The notes below the pieces were generated by a model. It was not told where the DNA came from and did not search any database. It saw only the letters and a program-made list of their open reading frames with translations. Shown here piece by piece: positions 46,871 to 58,059 of a stretch of DNA of 64,000 nucleotides. How positions within the stretch are numbered: the stretch's first letter is position 1; the number at the start of each line of letters is the position of its first letter. The position numbers and the translations under genes were made by a program. Origin of the DNA: Rhabdornis inornatus (Eukaryota > Chordata > Aves > Passeriformes > Rhabdornithidae); NCBI GenBank assembly GCA_013397075.1, contig VWZS01000654.1, positions 1,203,231 to 1,267,230 of the forward strand, in the 5' to 3' direction.

Positions 46871-48479
46871 GAAAAAAAAAAAGAATGACAGCCATGAAGT
46901 GTAAACACCGCAGCTCTCTCAGGGGATCCCTAAACTAGAAACATCTGGCAATGGATGGAAAATACAAGGACTTATTCCTATGCGTTTACCTCATTCCCAT
47001 CTTCTTCCCCATGTACCTTCTGTCAGTCTGAGATGGAGATAGGACCTTGAGACAGATTGACCTTTGGGCTGACTCATGACTAAAATGCTTAAGTTTGTCA
47101 TAACATTTATACCACTATTATTCAGATCATGAGATGAATCATAAAGAATCAGAGTGAAAGTGAGATTCTCCTGCAAGAAAACTAATCTATGCTTCAGAAG
47201 GATTACATTAAAATCATTTTTTTGGAAGAAGAATCCAGTGAGAAATTGGAAATTTAAAAAGTAGTCATTTGAGCATTGGAAGAGCATCATGCAAGTCTCC
47301 CTAACAATTTTCTGCTCCTGTCTATCATTGGCGTATTTCACCTACAATCTTAGCTTTCAGTCATGTCTCATATTTTGAAACATGATGCAAAAACCAATGA
47401 AAATATGTTGATTGGACTGGCTTGATTTTTCCAGCTCCTGGGAATGGGGAAGAACACTTCAACTCCACTTCCCACAGACAGCCATCTGTCCCTACTCTCA
47501 CCACTGCAGTCACTCAGGGCATCCTTCCTTGGATAGCTTTAGGAAGAGGCACAGGGTTGGCACACAGGGTGAACCATCTTGCAGGCTGACCTTAGATTCT
47601 GTTTTTTCTAATATAGCTGCTTCTTCTCCAACCCTAAACTTTCCAGCCTGATTCCTGCACTGACAGGTTTTCTGGCTGCTATTAAGGTTTGTTAGACAAC
47701 TCTTAGGCTTCACCACAGATTTAGCTTCATTTTGGTGCTGGGCAATGGATCATCAAGTTTAGAAGTGAGCACACAGAGTGCTTTCAAAAGAGCTGCAGGA
47801 AGTAGGTAATTAATTATTAAGAAGTAATTAGCACAAAAAGAGGTTTGCATCGATGTAGGGATTTAAAACTTATCTGGAAGACTAGTGTTCTTCCTTGTAG
47901 ATGCTTGTAAAGAACTTTGGAGCTGCTGATAGTGCCAAACATGCACATAAACCCCGGTGTGTTGATTGTGGATTTGTGAGGCACTTAAGGACATCTGTAG
48001 GGGGCTGCACAACTGATACTATCTATCACTTCCACAAATAGCCCACTAAAGACTCATGGTCCAAGCAGTCACTGCAATGACTGCAAATGGAAAGATAAGG
48101 AAGGAGTTGCTCTGTGTTTGTCTTCCAGCCTGACCCTCTGGCCAGGACGAGCTGTGGTGCTCAGGTGCTGATGAGAAAGGACTGGAGACACTTTCCACAA
48201 GTGTATGCTCCTCCCAGCTGCAGCTTCACATGCACAGGACAGCAAGCACCTTGGAGAAACACCTCTCCCTGGGACACTAGATGGCTGCTTGTCCTTCCCA
48301 GGGAGGAAGTAGCTTCCATTTAAGGAGCTGGAGAGGTTCTTGGCAGGGATTGAAGCAAAGCATCCCAAACTCTGGATCCCGTTGGCAGAAAGGCCAGGGG
48401 CAGCTTGAGCTCACCCTTTGGAAGTACCATCTTTTGTCAGCTTGAGATTTCCCAGAATTTCAAAGCAGAAAGAAAAAGA
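46871..48479. other. noncoding DNA, nothing recognised
   Basis: An 11-A run follows the CR1 remnant. No gene is recognised. 47805-47845 holds a TAATTA-rich patch (GGTAATTAATTATTAAGAAG and TAATTAGCAC). Chance frames go up to 116 codons. Confidence 0.45.
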
Positions 48480-48870
48480 GAAGTATGAGGAAGCTATTAA
48501 AGAGATATAAAATAAACTTGGAGCAGGGAGGGAAGCGTGTTTCATTGAGGAGCCGTGCACTCTATTCGAGGGAAGGGTCGGTAAATGCTTATTATTTTAA
48601 CAAAGACTTTTTCTGTCGTGAACAAGAGAAGCAGATGTTTAAAAGACGGACAGGAAGCGGCTGTGACAAATGAAAGGATTTTTGATTGAATTCATGAGCT
48701 GTGTTTCCTGCCAGTAATTCATTCAGCTGTAGGCTAGATCAAAACATAATATTATGGTTTAATCAGCACGCTTTTTAACATGAAGCCAGGATATGCAAGT
48801 TCTTAGTGCTACAGGTAAAAAGCCATTAGTACACTTGGCTCAGAAGCTTCTTTTTAAAGCATTATCCATT
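48480..48870. promoter_or_regulatory. candidate conserved noncoding element
   Basis: ORF-poor, non-repetitive stretch mixing AT cores (GCTTATTATTTTAACAAAG, CCAGTAATTCATTCAGC, ATAATATTATGGTTTAATC) with several CpGs (GTGCACTCTATTCGAGGG, AAAGACGGACAGGAAGCGG). It looks like a distal enhancer-type CNE, but conservation could not be tested. Confidence 0.25.
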
Positions 48871-49081
48871 CTTTTTCTTTTAAGCAAATATTTTGTCTAT
48901 CAGCAAACACCTGAGAACTAGAGAGCCATGTTTTGGAGTATGCACAAGCAGGTGAAGAAAGGATAAAGCCCTTTCAGGGCACGACAAATGAAGTAGGCTG
49001 CCTGAAATTACAATGCCACTTGCACTGCAGTCAGAGAAAGCTCAGTTTCCTACCAATTGCAGGGAGCATTAGATCAAGCTG
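48871..49081. other. noncoding DNA, nothing recognised
   Basis: No gene or repeat recognised in this short stretch. Confidence 0.45.
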
Positions 49082-49113
<32 letters not shown>

Positions 49114-49120
49114 ATATACA
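49082..49120 (+). repeat. (GT)n microsatellite
   Basis: About 14 uninterrupted GT units are followed by a degenerate TATGTATATACA tail. The open frame through it gives alternating Val/Cys and is not coding. Confidence 0.97.
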
Positions 49121-50400
49121 TGCTGCAAGTGTTAATTTTGATGTTTCCTGTTTCTCTCCCATCCTCCTAATGAATTCTATTTGTTTACAGCCTCAAGGAA
49201 AGCTTGTCACTAGAAATTTCCTTTTGAGTTTTCAGCTCAAGATTTCACAACCACAGAACCATTGCAACACAGTGATAAACAAGCTGAGGGAGGCAACTCT
49301 GGAGAATTGAGGCCTCTCTTTTTCACCATTTAGTTAAGTAAATAGTTACCAAATGTGCTGAGAGATAGAGAACTTTATCCCTAGCTGTAATGAGTATTAG
49401 CAAAAGTGGATTTTTTTCCTATCCAAAAAATTAGAGTAGGCAGAGGAACTGCTTATCCTTACACCACTCCTTGTCAGAGAGGGTCAGATGCTGGGATCTA
49501 CTTCTGGAAACAGCACTTGGCTGTAGGCTGTAGGAGAGCAGGGAGAATGGAAAAGAGGGGTTGCAAAAGCTGCCTAAAGCTTAGGGTCACAAAATGGATT
49601 TACATTTCTCAGGGCAAACACAGGACCTGACTGAAGCTGAGAAATAATAACCAAGGTGTGCCCCATGCACAGATACGAGCTGCCCTCCATCCCCCTTGGC
49701 CAGGCTCTCGGAGGAGGGATGAGGACACAAAAGCAGCCTCTGCCAGGTTTCCTCCCCTGCAGGGGTGCAGTCAGCATGGCTTAGCTGCTGGGTGGGTCAG
49801 GGCCTCATCCTGCACCTAGTGTGTCCTGTGCAGGCCTTAGTCCTTGGCTGATAAGCACAATATCCATAGATCTGCTGTGATTGCCAGGCAGGCTTTCTCT
49901 GCCCCATTTAATCATCTGTGAAGGTTCTACAGGTGACCCTCTCATTATATCAATGTACTGGGGGAATCTCTGCAGTCATGACTTCCAGGGTGCTCTGGGA
50001 TAATGTGGATAAAGGCTGCTTTCTGGAGGTTAGGAAGAAATTACACAGCACAGATTTTCTTTGCTGAAAAAAAAAGAAAAAACAAAAGTGCTTTGATCAA
50101 CCAAAACTTTTTAACAATACATGTGAAATTTAGCAAGTGGTTTTAGTGACGGCAGAACAGGCATATCTTGACATTTTTGAAATAACTGGTTTGTTTTTTC
50201 TCTGGGAAACAAAGTTCTGTGTTGCAGCTTTGCAATAATAGAGTACAGTAAGAGAGAAAAATAATTCCAAAGAAACTAAATTCAACTTCAAAATTTCAGT
50301 TTAAGTTGAATGTATATTTTTCTGTTCAACCCAAGCTGAATAGATCTTTTCACTTCTTTGAGTATTAACAAAAGTGGATTTTTCCCCTGCCCAAGGAGTG
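49121..50400. other. noncoding DNA with a dispersed duplicate motif
   Basis: No gene recognised. The 36-nt segment at 49391-49426 (TGAGTATTAGCAAAAGTGG...) recurs at 50359-50394 with five mismatches by my alignment. 49778-50630 has no ORF of 60 codons. Confidence 0.5.
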
Positions 50401-50470
50401 GAAAATAATAATTATTATTAATTTACAGTAATAATAATTATAAGTATTAAAAGTAATAATTTTAAAAATA
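50401..50470. repeat. AAT-rich low-complexity tract
   Basis: Repeated AATAAT, TTATTATTA and GTAATAATAATTATAAG units. This is simple AT sequence. Confidence 0.75.
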
Positions 50471-50773
50471 CTTCCCGATTTCTGTCTAGTTCAATGTGCA
50501 GTATAATTACTGATAGGAGAAAGCAGATCAGATGTGGAGGACCAGATCCCTTACTCGTGCAGAGAAGACACAACATACATTTTTGGATTTACACACTAAA
50601 CCAGTTGAGCTAAAGAATAAAGACAGGGGAACTAAATTAATCTTTCCCCTCTTCCAGTAGCAGAAAACAGAGGAGCTGCCTCATCTTTCAGTGCACAACC
50701 TGATCCCACATCAGAGGAGCTAAAGAAGGTGTGGTGTGATCTGCTGCCAGCCAGCTGTTTGAAGCCACTCAAA
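50471..50773. other. noncoding DNA, nothing recognised
   Basis: No gene or repeat recognised before the CR1 element begins. Confidence 0.45.
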
Positions 50774-51060
50774 TCATAGAAGCATAGAATTATTTTGGTT
50801 GGAAGGGACCTTTGAAGGTCATGTAGTTCCAAACTGATCGCAAAAAGGAGGGACATCTTTCACTTGACCAGGTTGCTCAGAGCCCTGCCCAACCTGGTTT
50901 TGAAAGTTTCCAGGGATGGGGCATCCAGAACTTCTCTGGGGAACCTGTGCCAGTGTTTTACTACTCTCATCATAAAACATTTATTCTTTGTAGCTAGAGG
51001 TTTGAGAATGGTTTGAGTTTTCCATTCTCCCAGTAGAGGCACAGCATGCACTAATCCTCT
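50774..51060 (-). mobile_element. CR1 LINE 3' fragment
   Basis: The plus strand opens with TCATAGAAGCATAGAATTAT, TTGGTTGGAAGGGACCTTTG and AAGGTCATGTAGTTCC, the reverse complement of a CR1 3' terminus with its 8-bp repeat. On the minus strand the open frame 50860-51051 keeps the ORF2 C-terminal block: MRVVKHWHRFPREVLDAPS, then LETFKTRLGRALSNLV. It is strongly 5'-truncated. Good preservation of both the terminus and the C-terminal peptide suggests a younger insertion than the copy near 46 kb. Confidence 0.95.
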
Positions 51061-51169
51061 CTGTGGTGTATCTGGGGAGGAGGGTCCCCAGGTCCTTCAG
51101 TCCCACAAAACATCTTCACTGCCAGAATTACACCCAGTAAGTGGTGGCTCCTTGGCAAACAGTACAATC
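51061..51169. other. noncoding DNA, nothing recognised
   Basis: Short stretch next to the CR1 element. CR1 homology may extend slightly into it but cannot be followed by eye. Confidence 0.4.
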
Positions 51170-51480
51170 ATTAAATGTCAGCTACTGCTTACAGTTTAAT
51201 TGCTTTTGAATTTTAGCAAGCAGCTACTCATTCATACCAAATTGGCATTTTGTACATTCAGGATTGTGCTATTAGCTGCACAATAGAGAGGCTGGTTTTC
51301 TGTAAATATTGAGATTTGGTAATTATAACCCAACAGTTATTAACACTCCATGGCAGATAAATGCTTCAGCTGCTGAATCTGCTGTGAGCAAACCTCCTTC
51401 CGGAAGGGAGCATCTTATCAGTGAGTGGAGGAAGGCTCTAGCTGCCATACTCCATTAACACCATGTTAATGAGCCAAGAG
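51170..51480. promoter_or_regulatory. candidate conserved noncoding element
   Basis: Non-repetitive and ORF-free on both strands (no 60-codon frame between 51052 and 52136). It contains TTTAATTGCTTTTGAATTTT, GGTAATTATAACCC, GTTATTAACACTCC and CATGTTAATGAGCC. The abundance of TAAT cores without simple repetition suggests a regulatory element. Inference only. Confidence 0.25.
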
Positions 51481-51839
51481 CCCACGCACCACAATGAAAA
51501 CATACCCTGAAGTGTAGCAGATGGGCTCAGAAGCCAAAGCCACACAATGGGGAAACCTAGAAAATCATAGCTAAATTCGTTAGAAAACAAAAGCTGGGCA
51601 GCTTGGCCCTCCTTGTAGTAAATGCCCTGGAGTAACAGACATTCCTGGATCTTACTGGGTGAAATTGTAGCTGTGCAGGACCTTCCAATGATTTCAGGAG
51701 GGCTTGGGTCTCAGCTGGTTACAGGCAGTATGTCAAAACCCATCTAGAAACCACTGCTGATTGCCTGAGCTCTGCACCCGCATCTCCAGTGAAATGCTTC
51801 TGTGATGCTTACAGAGGACTTGTGATTCAGTCCTTCAGA
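51481..51839. other. noncoding DNA, nothing recognised
   Basis: No gene or repeat recognised. Confidence 0.45.
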
Positions 51840-52060
51840 TAACTGTGATGCTTCACACATCTTGTTGCAAGAGCTGCTTAAAATAAAATAAACAAAAGCA
51901 AGTTGACAAATGTGACTGAATCAGTGTGGGGGGAAGCACTAACACGTTAATCATGTAAATGATTAACGACTCTCTATTAGTCATATGTGATTGACATTTC
52001 CCCACATACCAGTAAAAGTGCTAGAGCATCATTTGTAACCTTAATGAAGTCATAGCAGAA
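51840..52060. promoter_or_regulatory. candidate regulatory element with HNF1-like palindrome
   Basis: Within ORF-free DNA, 51945-51954 (CGTTAATCAT) and 51959-51968 (ATGATTAACG) are perfect inverted repeats with spacer GTAA. The overlapping 51955-51967 reads GTAAATGATTAAC, one mismatch from the HNF1 consensus GTTAATNATTAAC. TATTAGTCATATGTGATTG and CTTAATGAAGTC follow. Binding is a prediction from motif shape only. Confidence 0.35.
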
Positions 52061-53019
52061 AAAGCCCTCACTCTTTGCTGGGAGACAGTGGCTGTTGTTT
52101 ATGGTTCTAAAGAATTTGTTCTTTTACAGACTAGTGTCAGTCTGTTTGCCTCTCCACCAGCACTACATCACTGTACCTCACTGTGATTAGAGAGGGTGTT
52201 AAGTACATGAAGCACAAAATTAGAATTAAGTAGCTTTCAGTTTTATATCCCAGACAGAGCAAATGCATCCTTGAAGCCCTTTGATGAAGCTGTGTGCAAC
52301 TACTGTTCTTCCAGTGCTGTGGTTCGTAGGTAGCAGTGCTAGTATCAATATGAGTCTTCTGCACACCAGCCTGGCAAAACTTCTCCTGCTTGCAAATGCA
52401 GAATGATCTCAAGTGGAGGAAGCCACTGCCTGTTTTTCAGGAGCTTTGATATATTCTGGAATTTTTGGACAAAATTGCTTACCTAGAATGTGATACAATG
52501 GTTTTTGGGAAAGATGTTTTGGTCAAAAATGACATTTTCAGTCGTTCAGAGGGAAGCTATTTGCATATTACATCCCTCCCCAGTCTCTGGTGTCAGGTTG
52601 CCCAGGGAGGAGACAACTGAGGCCCTGCAGCTTTTCCTGGTTGGTAGTCTTCGCAACATGGAGATCCTCCACTCCATGTGTGCCTGCTCAGAAAAAGAGC
52701 AAGAACCAGGGAGCAGTCATACAAAAAGGTCTTATTAAAAACAGAGGAGGGAAGGGGTAAGGACTCCAATGTACACCTGACCCTCCAAAGGGGCCTCTTG
52801 CTCGGGGTCGGTCTGGAAAGTGAGGCACTTGGTAGAGCAGAACTTGGCCAGAGTTCATGGTGCCAGGTCCGGCGAGATGGGAGCACAGCCTCAAACACAT
52901 GGTTCCAGTTTCCAGTGGCCAAAAAGAGATTCTGGTTAAGAATGCAGATGCCTGTATTAAAGTGATAGCTCTGTGATCTTCCACATCAGATCTGCAGAGA
53001 GAAAAGACTTTAGCGCAGC
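52061..53019. other. noncoding DNA, nothing recognised
   Basis: No gene recognised. 52590-52930 is GC-richer, with overlapping 82-109 codon frames on both strands; none has a domain. A phrase GGTTGCCCAGGGAGGAG near 52599 resembles a CR1 word, but the surrounding text does not continue as CR1. Confidence 0.45.
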
Positions 53020-53300
53020 TTCATCATGCTCTTCTGATACAGGATTCTTTACAGGGCCATTTTTTCATTAGCAAAAATTTTCTTTCCCTCCCTCTGCTAC
53101 AAGGGCTTGTCACCTGTTTCCCATCTATTTTCATTATAGAGGAGAAGTAATTGGTACATCTGGGCGTTATTGGAGAAATGGCTTGGCTGAAGCCATAATG
53201 TGGCAATTATAGACTGAACTGAGCCGTGCCAATGCATTGTAAGCGCATTTGCCTCTCACGTGTCCTTTCAGATAGATGGCTTTTTGAGGGAAGAGGGAGG
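53020..53300. promoter_or_regulatory. candidate conserved noncoding element (weak)
   Basis: Non-repetitive sequence with TTTTTTCATTAGCAAAAA, GAAGTAATTGGTACATCTGG, GCCATAATGTGGCAATTATA and several CpGs (GGGCGTTATTGG, GTAAGCGCATTTG, CTCACGTGTCC, which includes an E-box CACGTG). Its texture resembles a CNE. A 124-codon minus-strand frame overlaps the next part but has no recognisable domain. Confidence 0.2.
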
Positions 53301-53837
53301 AGAGAGAGGGGCAGTGTGGAAAGCTGACCACCTCTGACCTATCTTGTGCAAGTGCGGTAAGCCTCAAAGAGACAAAACTGCTGCCGTCACAGCAGAAAAT
53401 CGTGTCCCACTGTAAAATAAACCAGTGGCTAGTGATCCAAGAGGCTTGTTTTCCTGGGGAATCAATTATCCTGTGCATGACACTTACTTCTGGTCTTTTG
53501 TAATTGCAAGGAGCCACCAAACCAAAATAGCTCATTTTCACTGTTTTGGTGATGCTTTCTGCTAAATAGCAACACGTGACTGCTGGTCCACCACAGAAGC
53601 CGGTAATCTAAGGCAAAGTGGGACAGCAGGCTCTGGCAGCAGCCTGCTCGGCCTGAAGGATGGGGAGCCAGAAACCTCCAATGATCATGTCTGTATCTGT
53701 GCTTTCAAAGGGGATCCCAAACACATCGCCACAAACTCCCAGCACTCCTTCCCACACGCAACCCTTTCAGTGCAGGAGAAAGTGTTGGAAGTCTCAGTGG
53801 TGTTTCACACCATTGGTTCATGGCACACCACAGAGCC
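53301..53837. other. noncoding DNA, nothing recognised
   Basis: No gene or repeat recognised. Confidence 0.45.
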
Positions 53838-53985
53838 ACATAATCACAGAGTAGCTGAGGTCAGCAGGGATCCCTGGAGCTCACCTGGTCCAACCCTCCT
53901 GCTCAAGCAGGGCCATCTGGAGCCAGCTGCCCAGGATAATGTCCAGGGGAATGGACCAAATCCCATTGCATCAAGCTGGTATCAT
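53838..53985 (-). mobile_element. CR1 LINE 3' fragment
   Basis: The plus strand reads ATAATCACAGAGTAGCTGAG, GTCAGCAGGGATCCCTGGAG, CTCACCTGGTCCAACCCTCC and TGCTCAAGCAGGGCCATCTG, then CCAGCTGCCCAGGATAATGT. This is the reverse complement of a CR1 3' end in standard order, so the element lies on the minus strand. Only the extreme 3' part remains, and the inner boundary near 53985 is approximate. Confidence 0.9.
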
Positions 53986-54789
53986 CTGCTTTGGGCCTTG
54001 GGATTTGGGTGCAGTTCTGCATAGCCCAGGTGGGTGTTAAATTTCAGGGGGGTTTGCCTTGAGGGAGATACTAGTGTCAGATGCTGCTCCAGTAAGTGAG
54101 ACAGCTCCATGCAAAGCTGGATGGGTAATGAGGTTTGGATCTTTGTCAGTCTCTTGATATGTCATTGGTATGCTATGGGTTTAGAGAGGTATAGGATTTC
54201 AGAATATAGGGAAAGATAAGCCTTCTGGAGTCGGGTGTGTTTCTGCAGTCACTCTGGCCTCCCACCTGTGTCATTTCCATAGTTCAGTGTACGGCCTTCA
54301 CAGGGGGATACCACCATGAAGGGAGTTTTTCCATAGGGAGGCTCATTCTCTGCACCCCATGGGGTGCTAACACACTGCAATTTCTCCAAATATAAAAAAC
54401 TTATGTGCATATTTTAGGGTAGTGACAGCTTGTGTTTATATTCTTTCCTGTTTTCATTTCTCACATTAAATTGTCATACCTCTGATCTGTGGTGAGCAAA
54501 ATATTATCAAAAATATCAAAATAGATGTGTTGAATCTTATCTTGTACATACAGGAAAAAATCCAGAATTTCCAGAAAAATCCAGCTCCAGGGTAGAGCCA
54601 GCTGTGACCGAGGTGAAAGTGTCATTTGCAGACAGCAGAAGACAGAGAAGAGCAGGGTGGCTTTGCTGCTGGACCACTGCAAGCTCCACACCTGTTGACT
54701 ATTCAGCCAGAGACTGGATAGAACATTTTTATTTCTTTCTCTTACCTTTTTCTCCAATCAGGGAAAAATCATGTCCTTTTGGGCTAGGC
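53986..54789. other. noncoding DNA, nothing recognised
   Basis: No gene or repeat recognised. A 98-codon minus-strand frame (54461-54757) has no family resemblance. Confidence 0.45.
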
Positions 54790-55130
54790 TAAAATGGAGC
54801 AATGTGTTCATTTAGCTGCTAAGAAGGGAAATTAGCTTCATTCTTATCCGTCTAGCTTATTAGCACAAATATTGCAGCTGCATTATCCTATCCCACATAA
54901 AACCCTGTACAGTAGAGCCTTTTAATTGTCTGGCTAATTGTTTGGCCTCAGAGCTGTCTATTTCCGATTGTCTAATTCTCATTAGAATGCCAGCTGACAC
55001 TGAGTCCTCCAAAGCTGCCTTTAGCTGCTTTTAACCACTTCTGGACTAATTTGGTGGTGTTGAAAGCACTTACAGAAAAGCAACCAACAATAAGAAACAC
55101 AGTGCAAACGTTTCTCTTCTCTAATGTATT
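54790..55130. promoter_or_regulatory. candidate conserved noncoding element
   Basis: No 60-codon frame exists on either strand from 54793 to 55968. The first 340 bp are dense in non-repetitive AT cores: GGGAAATTAGCTTCATTC, GTCTAGCTTATTAGCAC, CCTTTTAATTGTCTGGCTAA, GTCTAATTCTCATTAG and CTGGACTAATTTGG. Motif density of this kind is typical of deeply conserved enhancers near developmental genes. This is inference; no alignment was made. Confidence 0.32.
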
Positions 55131-55560
55131 CAACATCTTAAATCCTGCCCATAAAGGAGTTTTGATGCTGGTTTAAATGCATGTATCCCGACAGAGTCAC
55201 AGCATTGTTGTCAGCGTTCAGAAGTGTGTAAAATACGTGGACTGAAAATCTAGGCACAAATGCTTCAGTCTTTGATCTGAAACATCTTCTGAAACCAATG
55301 GGTGTTTTTCACCCTATGAATAAGAAATAAATCAGGATGGCAGGGTGCAGGCCCCCAGTAAGAGAAAGGATTGGTCTGTATTTCGGTGCTCTTTGTTAAC
55401 CCTATGCTATGCATTTCTGAGGATGGTCTATGAAACCTGAATGAGACAAAATCCTGGGTTCACACTCTGAATTTACTGTCATATTTTATTACTGCATAGC
55501 CCTTTTTTCACATTGTGGTACTTCAGCACCCATTTCTGAATCTTAGTCTGTTGCCATAGT
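55131..55560. other. noncoding DNA, nothing recognised
   Basis: No gene or known repeat recognised. Confidence 0.45.
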
Positions 55561-55618
55561 TAGAAAATTTTCATGTTATCTATTCCTTTGTTGGAATAGA
55601 TAACATGAAAATTTTCTA
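55561..55618. repeat. perfect 26-bp inverted repeat with 6-nt loop
   Basis: The left arm 55561-55586 (starts TAGAAAATTTTCATG, ends TCTATTCC) is the exact reverse complement of the right arm 55593-55618. The loop is TTTGTT. A 7-bp direct repeat TGTTGCC flanks it (55549-55555 and 55619-55625). No transposon ends or coding potential are present. Such a long perfect hairpin is most simply explained by a recent template-switch mutation. A foldback element or a hairpin RNA are alternatives. An assembly artefact is also possible. Confidence 0.97.
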
Positions 55619-58059
55619 TGTTGCCTTTGAACAGGTCTCAGCAATCTAATTAGAGTGACGTGAGACTGGCCAAAGCGTCTTCCATGTTGCCACAAAACTG
55701 AATAAATGCAGGCAGATAGGAAAACTCTGTGAGGCAGGACTCCCTCATATTCCCTACCACCTCGCTGCCCTGAGAGAAGGCAAGGAAAATTGTTCTTGAC
55801 AGGTTTAATGCGAAATTTGCTAACCTAAAACCTAGAGAGGAATTAAAATGTGTCCAGCTACTGAAAATAGATCCTAGAGGTCTCCTGTGGGTTTATTGAC
55901 AAATTTGACACTAGATTTCTTGATCAGAAACATAGGAGCAGAGTAGCAAAGGCATCAGTGCTTCACTGGTGATGGATTTGCTGGCTTCTTGCAGGTGGGG
56001 CTCCTCTTGCCTGACTACAGAGCATTGGCCACTGGGAGCCCCAAGGCTGCCTTTTGCTGCATCCTTCCAGTTTGTTGGGCAGAATGAAAGGCTTCAGGGA
56101 GCCTTAAAGCTTGGGAAGCTGTCCACAACCTTTCCCAGCTTCTCCCTCCAATGCAGTGAGCAGGTGGGCAGAGATGAGGGAAGCCGCAGCAGGGTCCCTG
56201 TAACAGCAGGCATGACATCTCTCAGCCAGGGCACCTGGGACACTCATCCCCAGTAGCCACGCCGTGTGCTTTGCAGGCATTGCATTGGACAGCTGTCAAA
56301 AGGAAAGGCTGCAAGATTTGTAAAAATGTGTTCTTTGGTGAATTTCCTCTACAATTCTTGTACAAAAGAGCTTGGAAGTGTCACGCATGAAGTTGATGAC
56401 ATCCCTGCATGTTATTCCAGGCCATCCTAGGACTTGGCTTGTGTTCCTCTCCTGACCCTCTCAGCATTGCCATCCCTCCAGCTGTGTTAACCTGCCTACT
56501 GCATCACTATCTGCAGCCAAAGGGTTAATGACATCACCTGCCAGCAAGGGCAGCTGAGCCCTTATGTCTGGCATATACAACTTCTGTTTGTCTCTTGTTG
56601 CAAAGATGTAGTAGCAAAATTTTACAACCAATTTCTTCTTATGTGAAAGATAAAAGGGAAAGGAGAGTGAAACTTCTCCCATCTTGCAACTTGCTGGTGC
56701 CTGTTCCAAAAGCAGGTCCTGGGCACTACATCTGGAGTTGTCATGGTTTAAGGAGCAATACAAGGACATGGATTCAGCCTCACAGCTCTTCCTCCCTTCC
56801 TGAGATGGGGCATTTCCTACATTTTTCAATGAAGTTCCACTACTCTGACAGACTTCATTTCCCTGGCATCCTTTTATAAAAATACCTGAACTGCTCTTGC
56901 CATGTATTTATCTTCCTCATTTTATTGCTTTCTAGAAAATCTCTAGAAAATTGTCTAGAAAATGTTCTTCTCTGACATCGTCTCCTGTCTCATGGAAGAG
57001 GAGATGGAGTTACTGGTGTTCCCTTCAGCTGTGAACACAGATGGAATTTATGGCTTTTGGAGTTGTATTTATAACTGTTTTAAAAGCATAACAAATGCCA
57101 TCTACAAAGACTCCTGCTAGGCTGTTTCTTCCCCAGAAGGCACCACGCACTTCACAACTACTGCGGCACCCAAGGCAGGGAAGTTGCTGTGAATTACTGT
57201 TTTTGTAGCTACTTCTGCATGTTGCTCAGAGATTTACCTGCATGTGACCCTTTCTTGAATTGTACATTTCATGTGAGCCTTGTGCTTTCCAACTAGAGCA
57301 ACCACAAACACCACCACTCTCACCTATCTAACACAGGGACAGGTTAAAATGGAAGAAAATGCCACATATTGTTATTCCATGCCTTTTTTCCAGGTTTGTG
57401 CCTGCATTTGGACTTCTAATTGCCATCAGGTCTCACAGTCTTATAAATCTTTTTGGCTCTGTAGTTTTGTAGTTTTTTTTTTCTTTTTTATTGTCTATAA
57501 CTCATTTCTCTAGCCTGAATTTTTCAGATATTCACAAGTGTCTGATTAATTTTTCCTTTTAGCCTACATTCCTAAGGAAACAAATCTCATCCAGTTGTGT
57601 TTCTTGTCCATAATAAGTTCTGGACAAATTTTCAACCAAATTTGATAGAAGGTTAAAGGTCTGAAACACATAAGTTCCTGCAGTTTCCATGAAAATTAGT
57701 CTGGTTAGAAGAAAGAGGCAGAAATTAAGCTGGCACTGGTGAAAAGGCAGCTGTCACTCAGTTTTCAGTGGCAGCAGCCAACTGCACAGCCAGCAATCAG
57801 GATCAGGCCACAGGAGTTTGTCCCACTCAACAGGCTGGCAATATTAGAGGGAATTGTGCAGACTGCCTTTTGGTGGTGGGATTTTGAGGACACTGGGCAC
57901 CATTCCTCAAGAAACTGGAGTTTACCAGATCCATTGCTCATGGAATGGCTTTATTAAATAAGAAGGCTAAACAAACATTTTCCTTCCTCCTGATTGTATG
58001 TCATTTCTTTTCAAGCCAATGCTTTTGAAAACAAGAGTCTAATGTTAGCACAGCTTCCC
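55619..58059. other. noncoding DNA, nothing recognised
   Basis: No gene recognised over about 2.4 kb. 56932-56962 has three nearly tandem TCTAGAAAAT units. Chance frames reach 122 codons (56461-56829, minus) with no domain. Confidence 0.5.

Noticed and set aside
52599..52640. CR1-like phrase GGTTGCCCAGGGAGG
   Set aside because: The similarity is confined to one short phrase; the following sequence does not continue as CR1 in either orientation.
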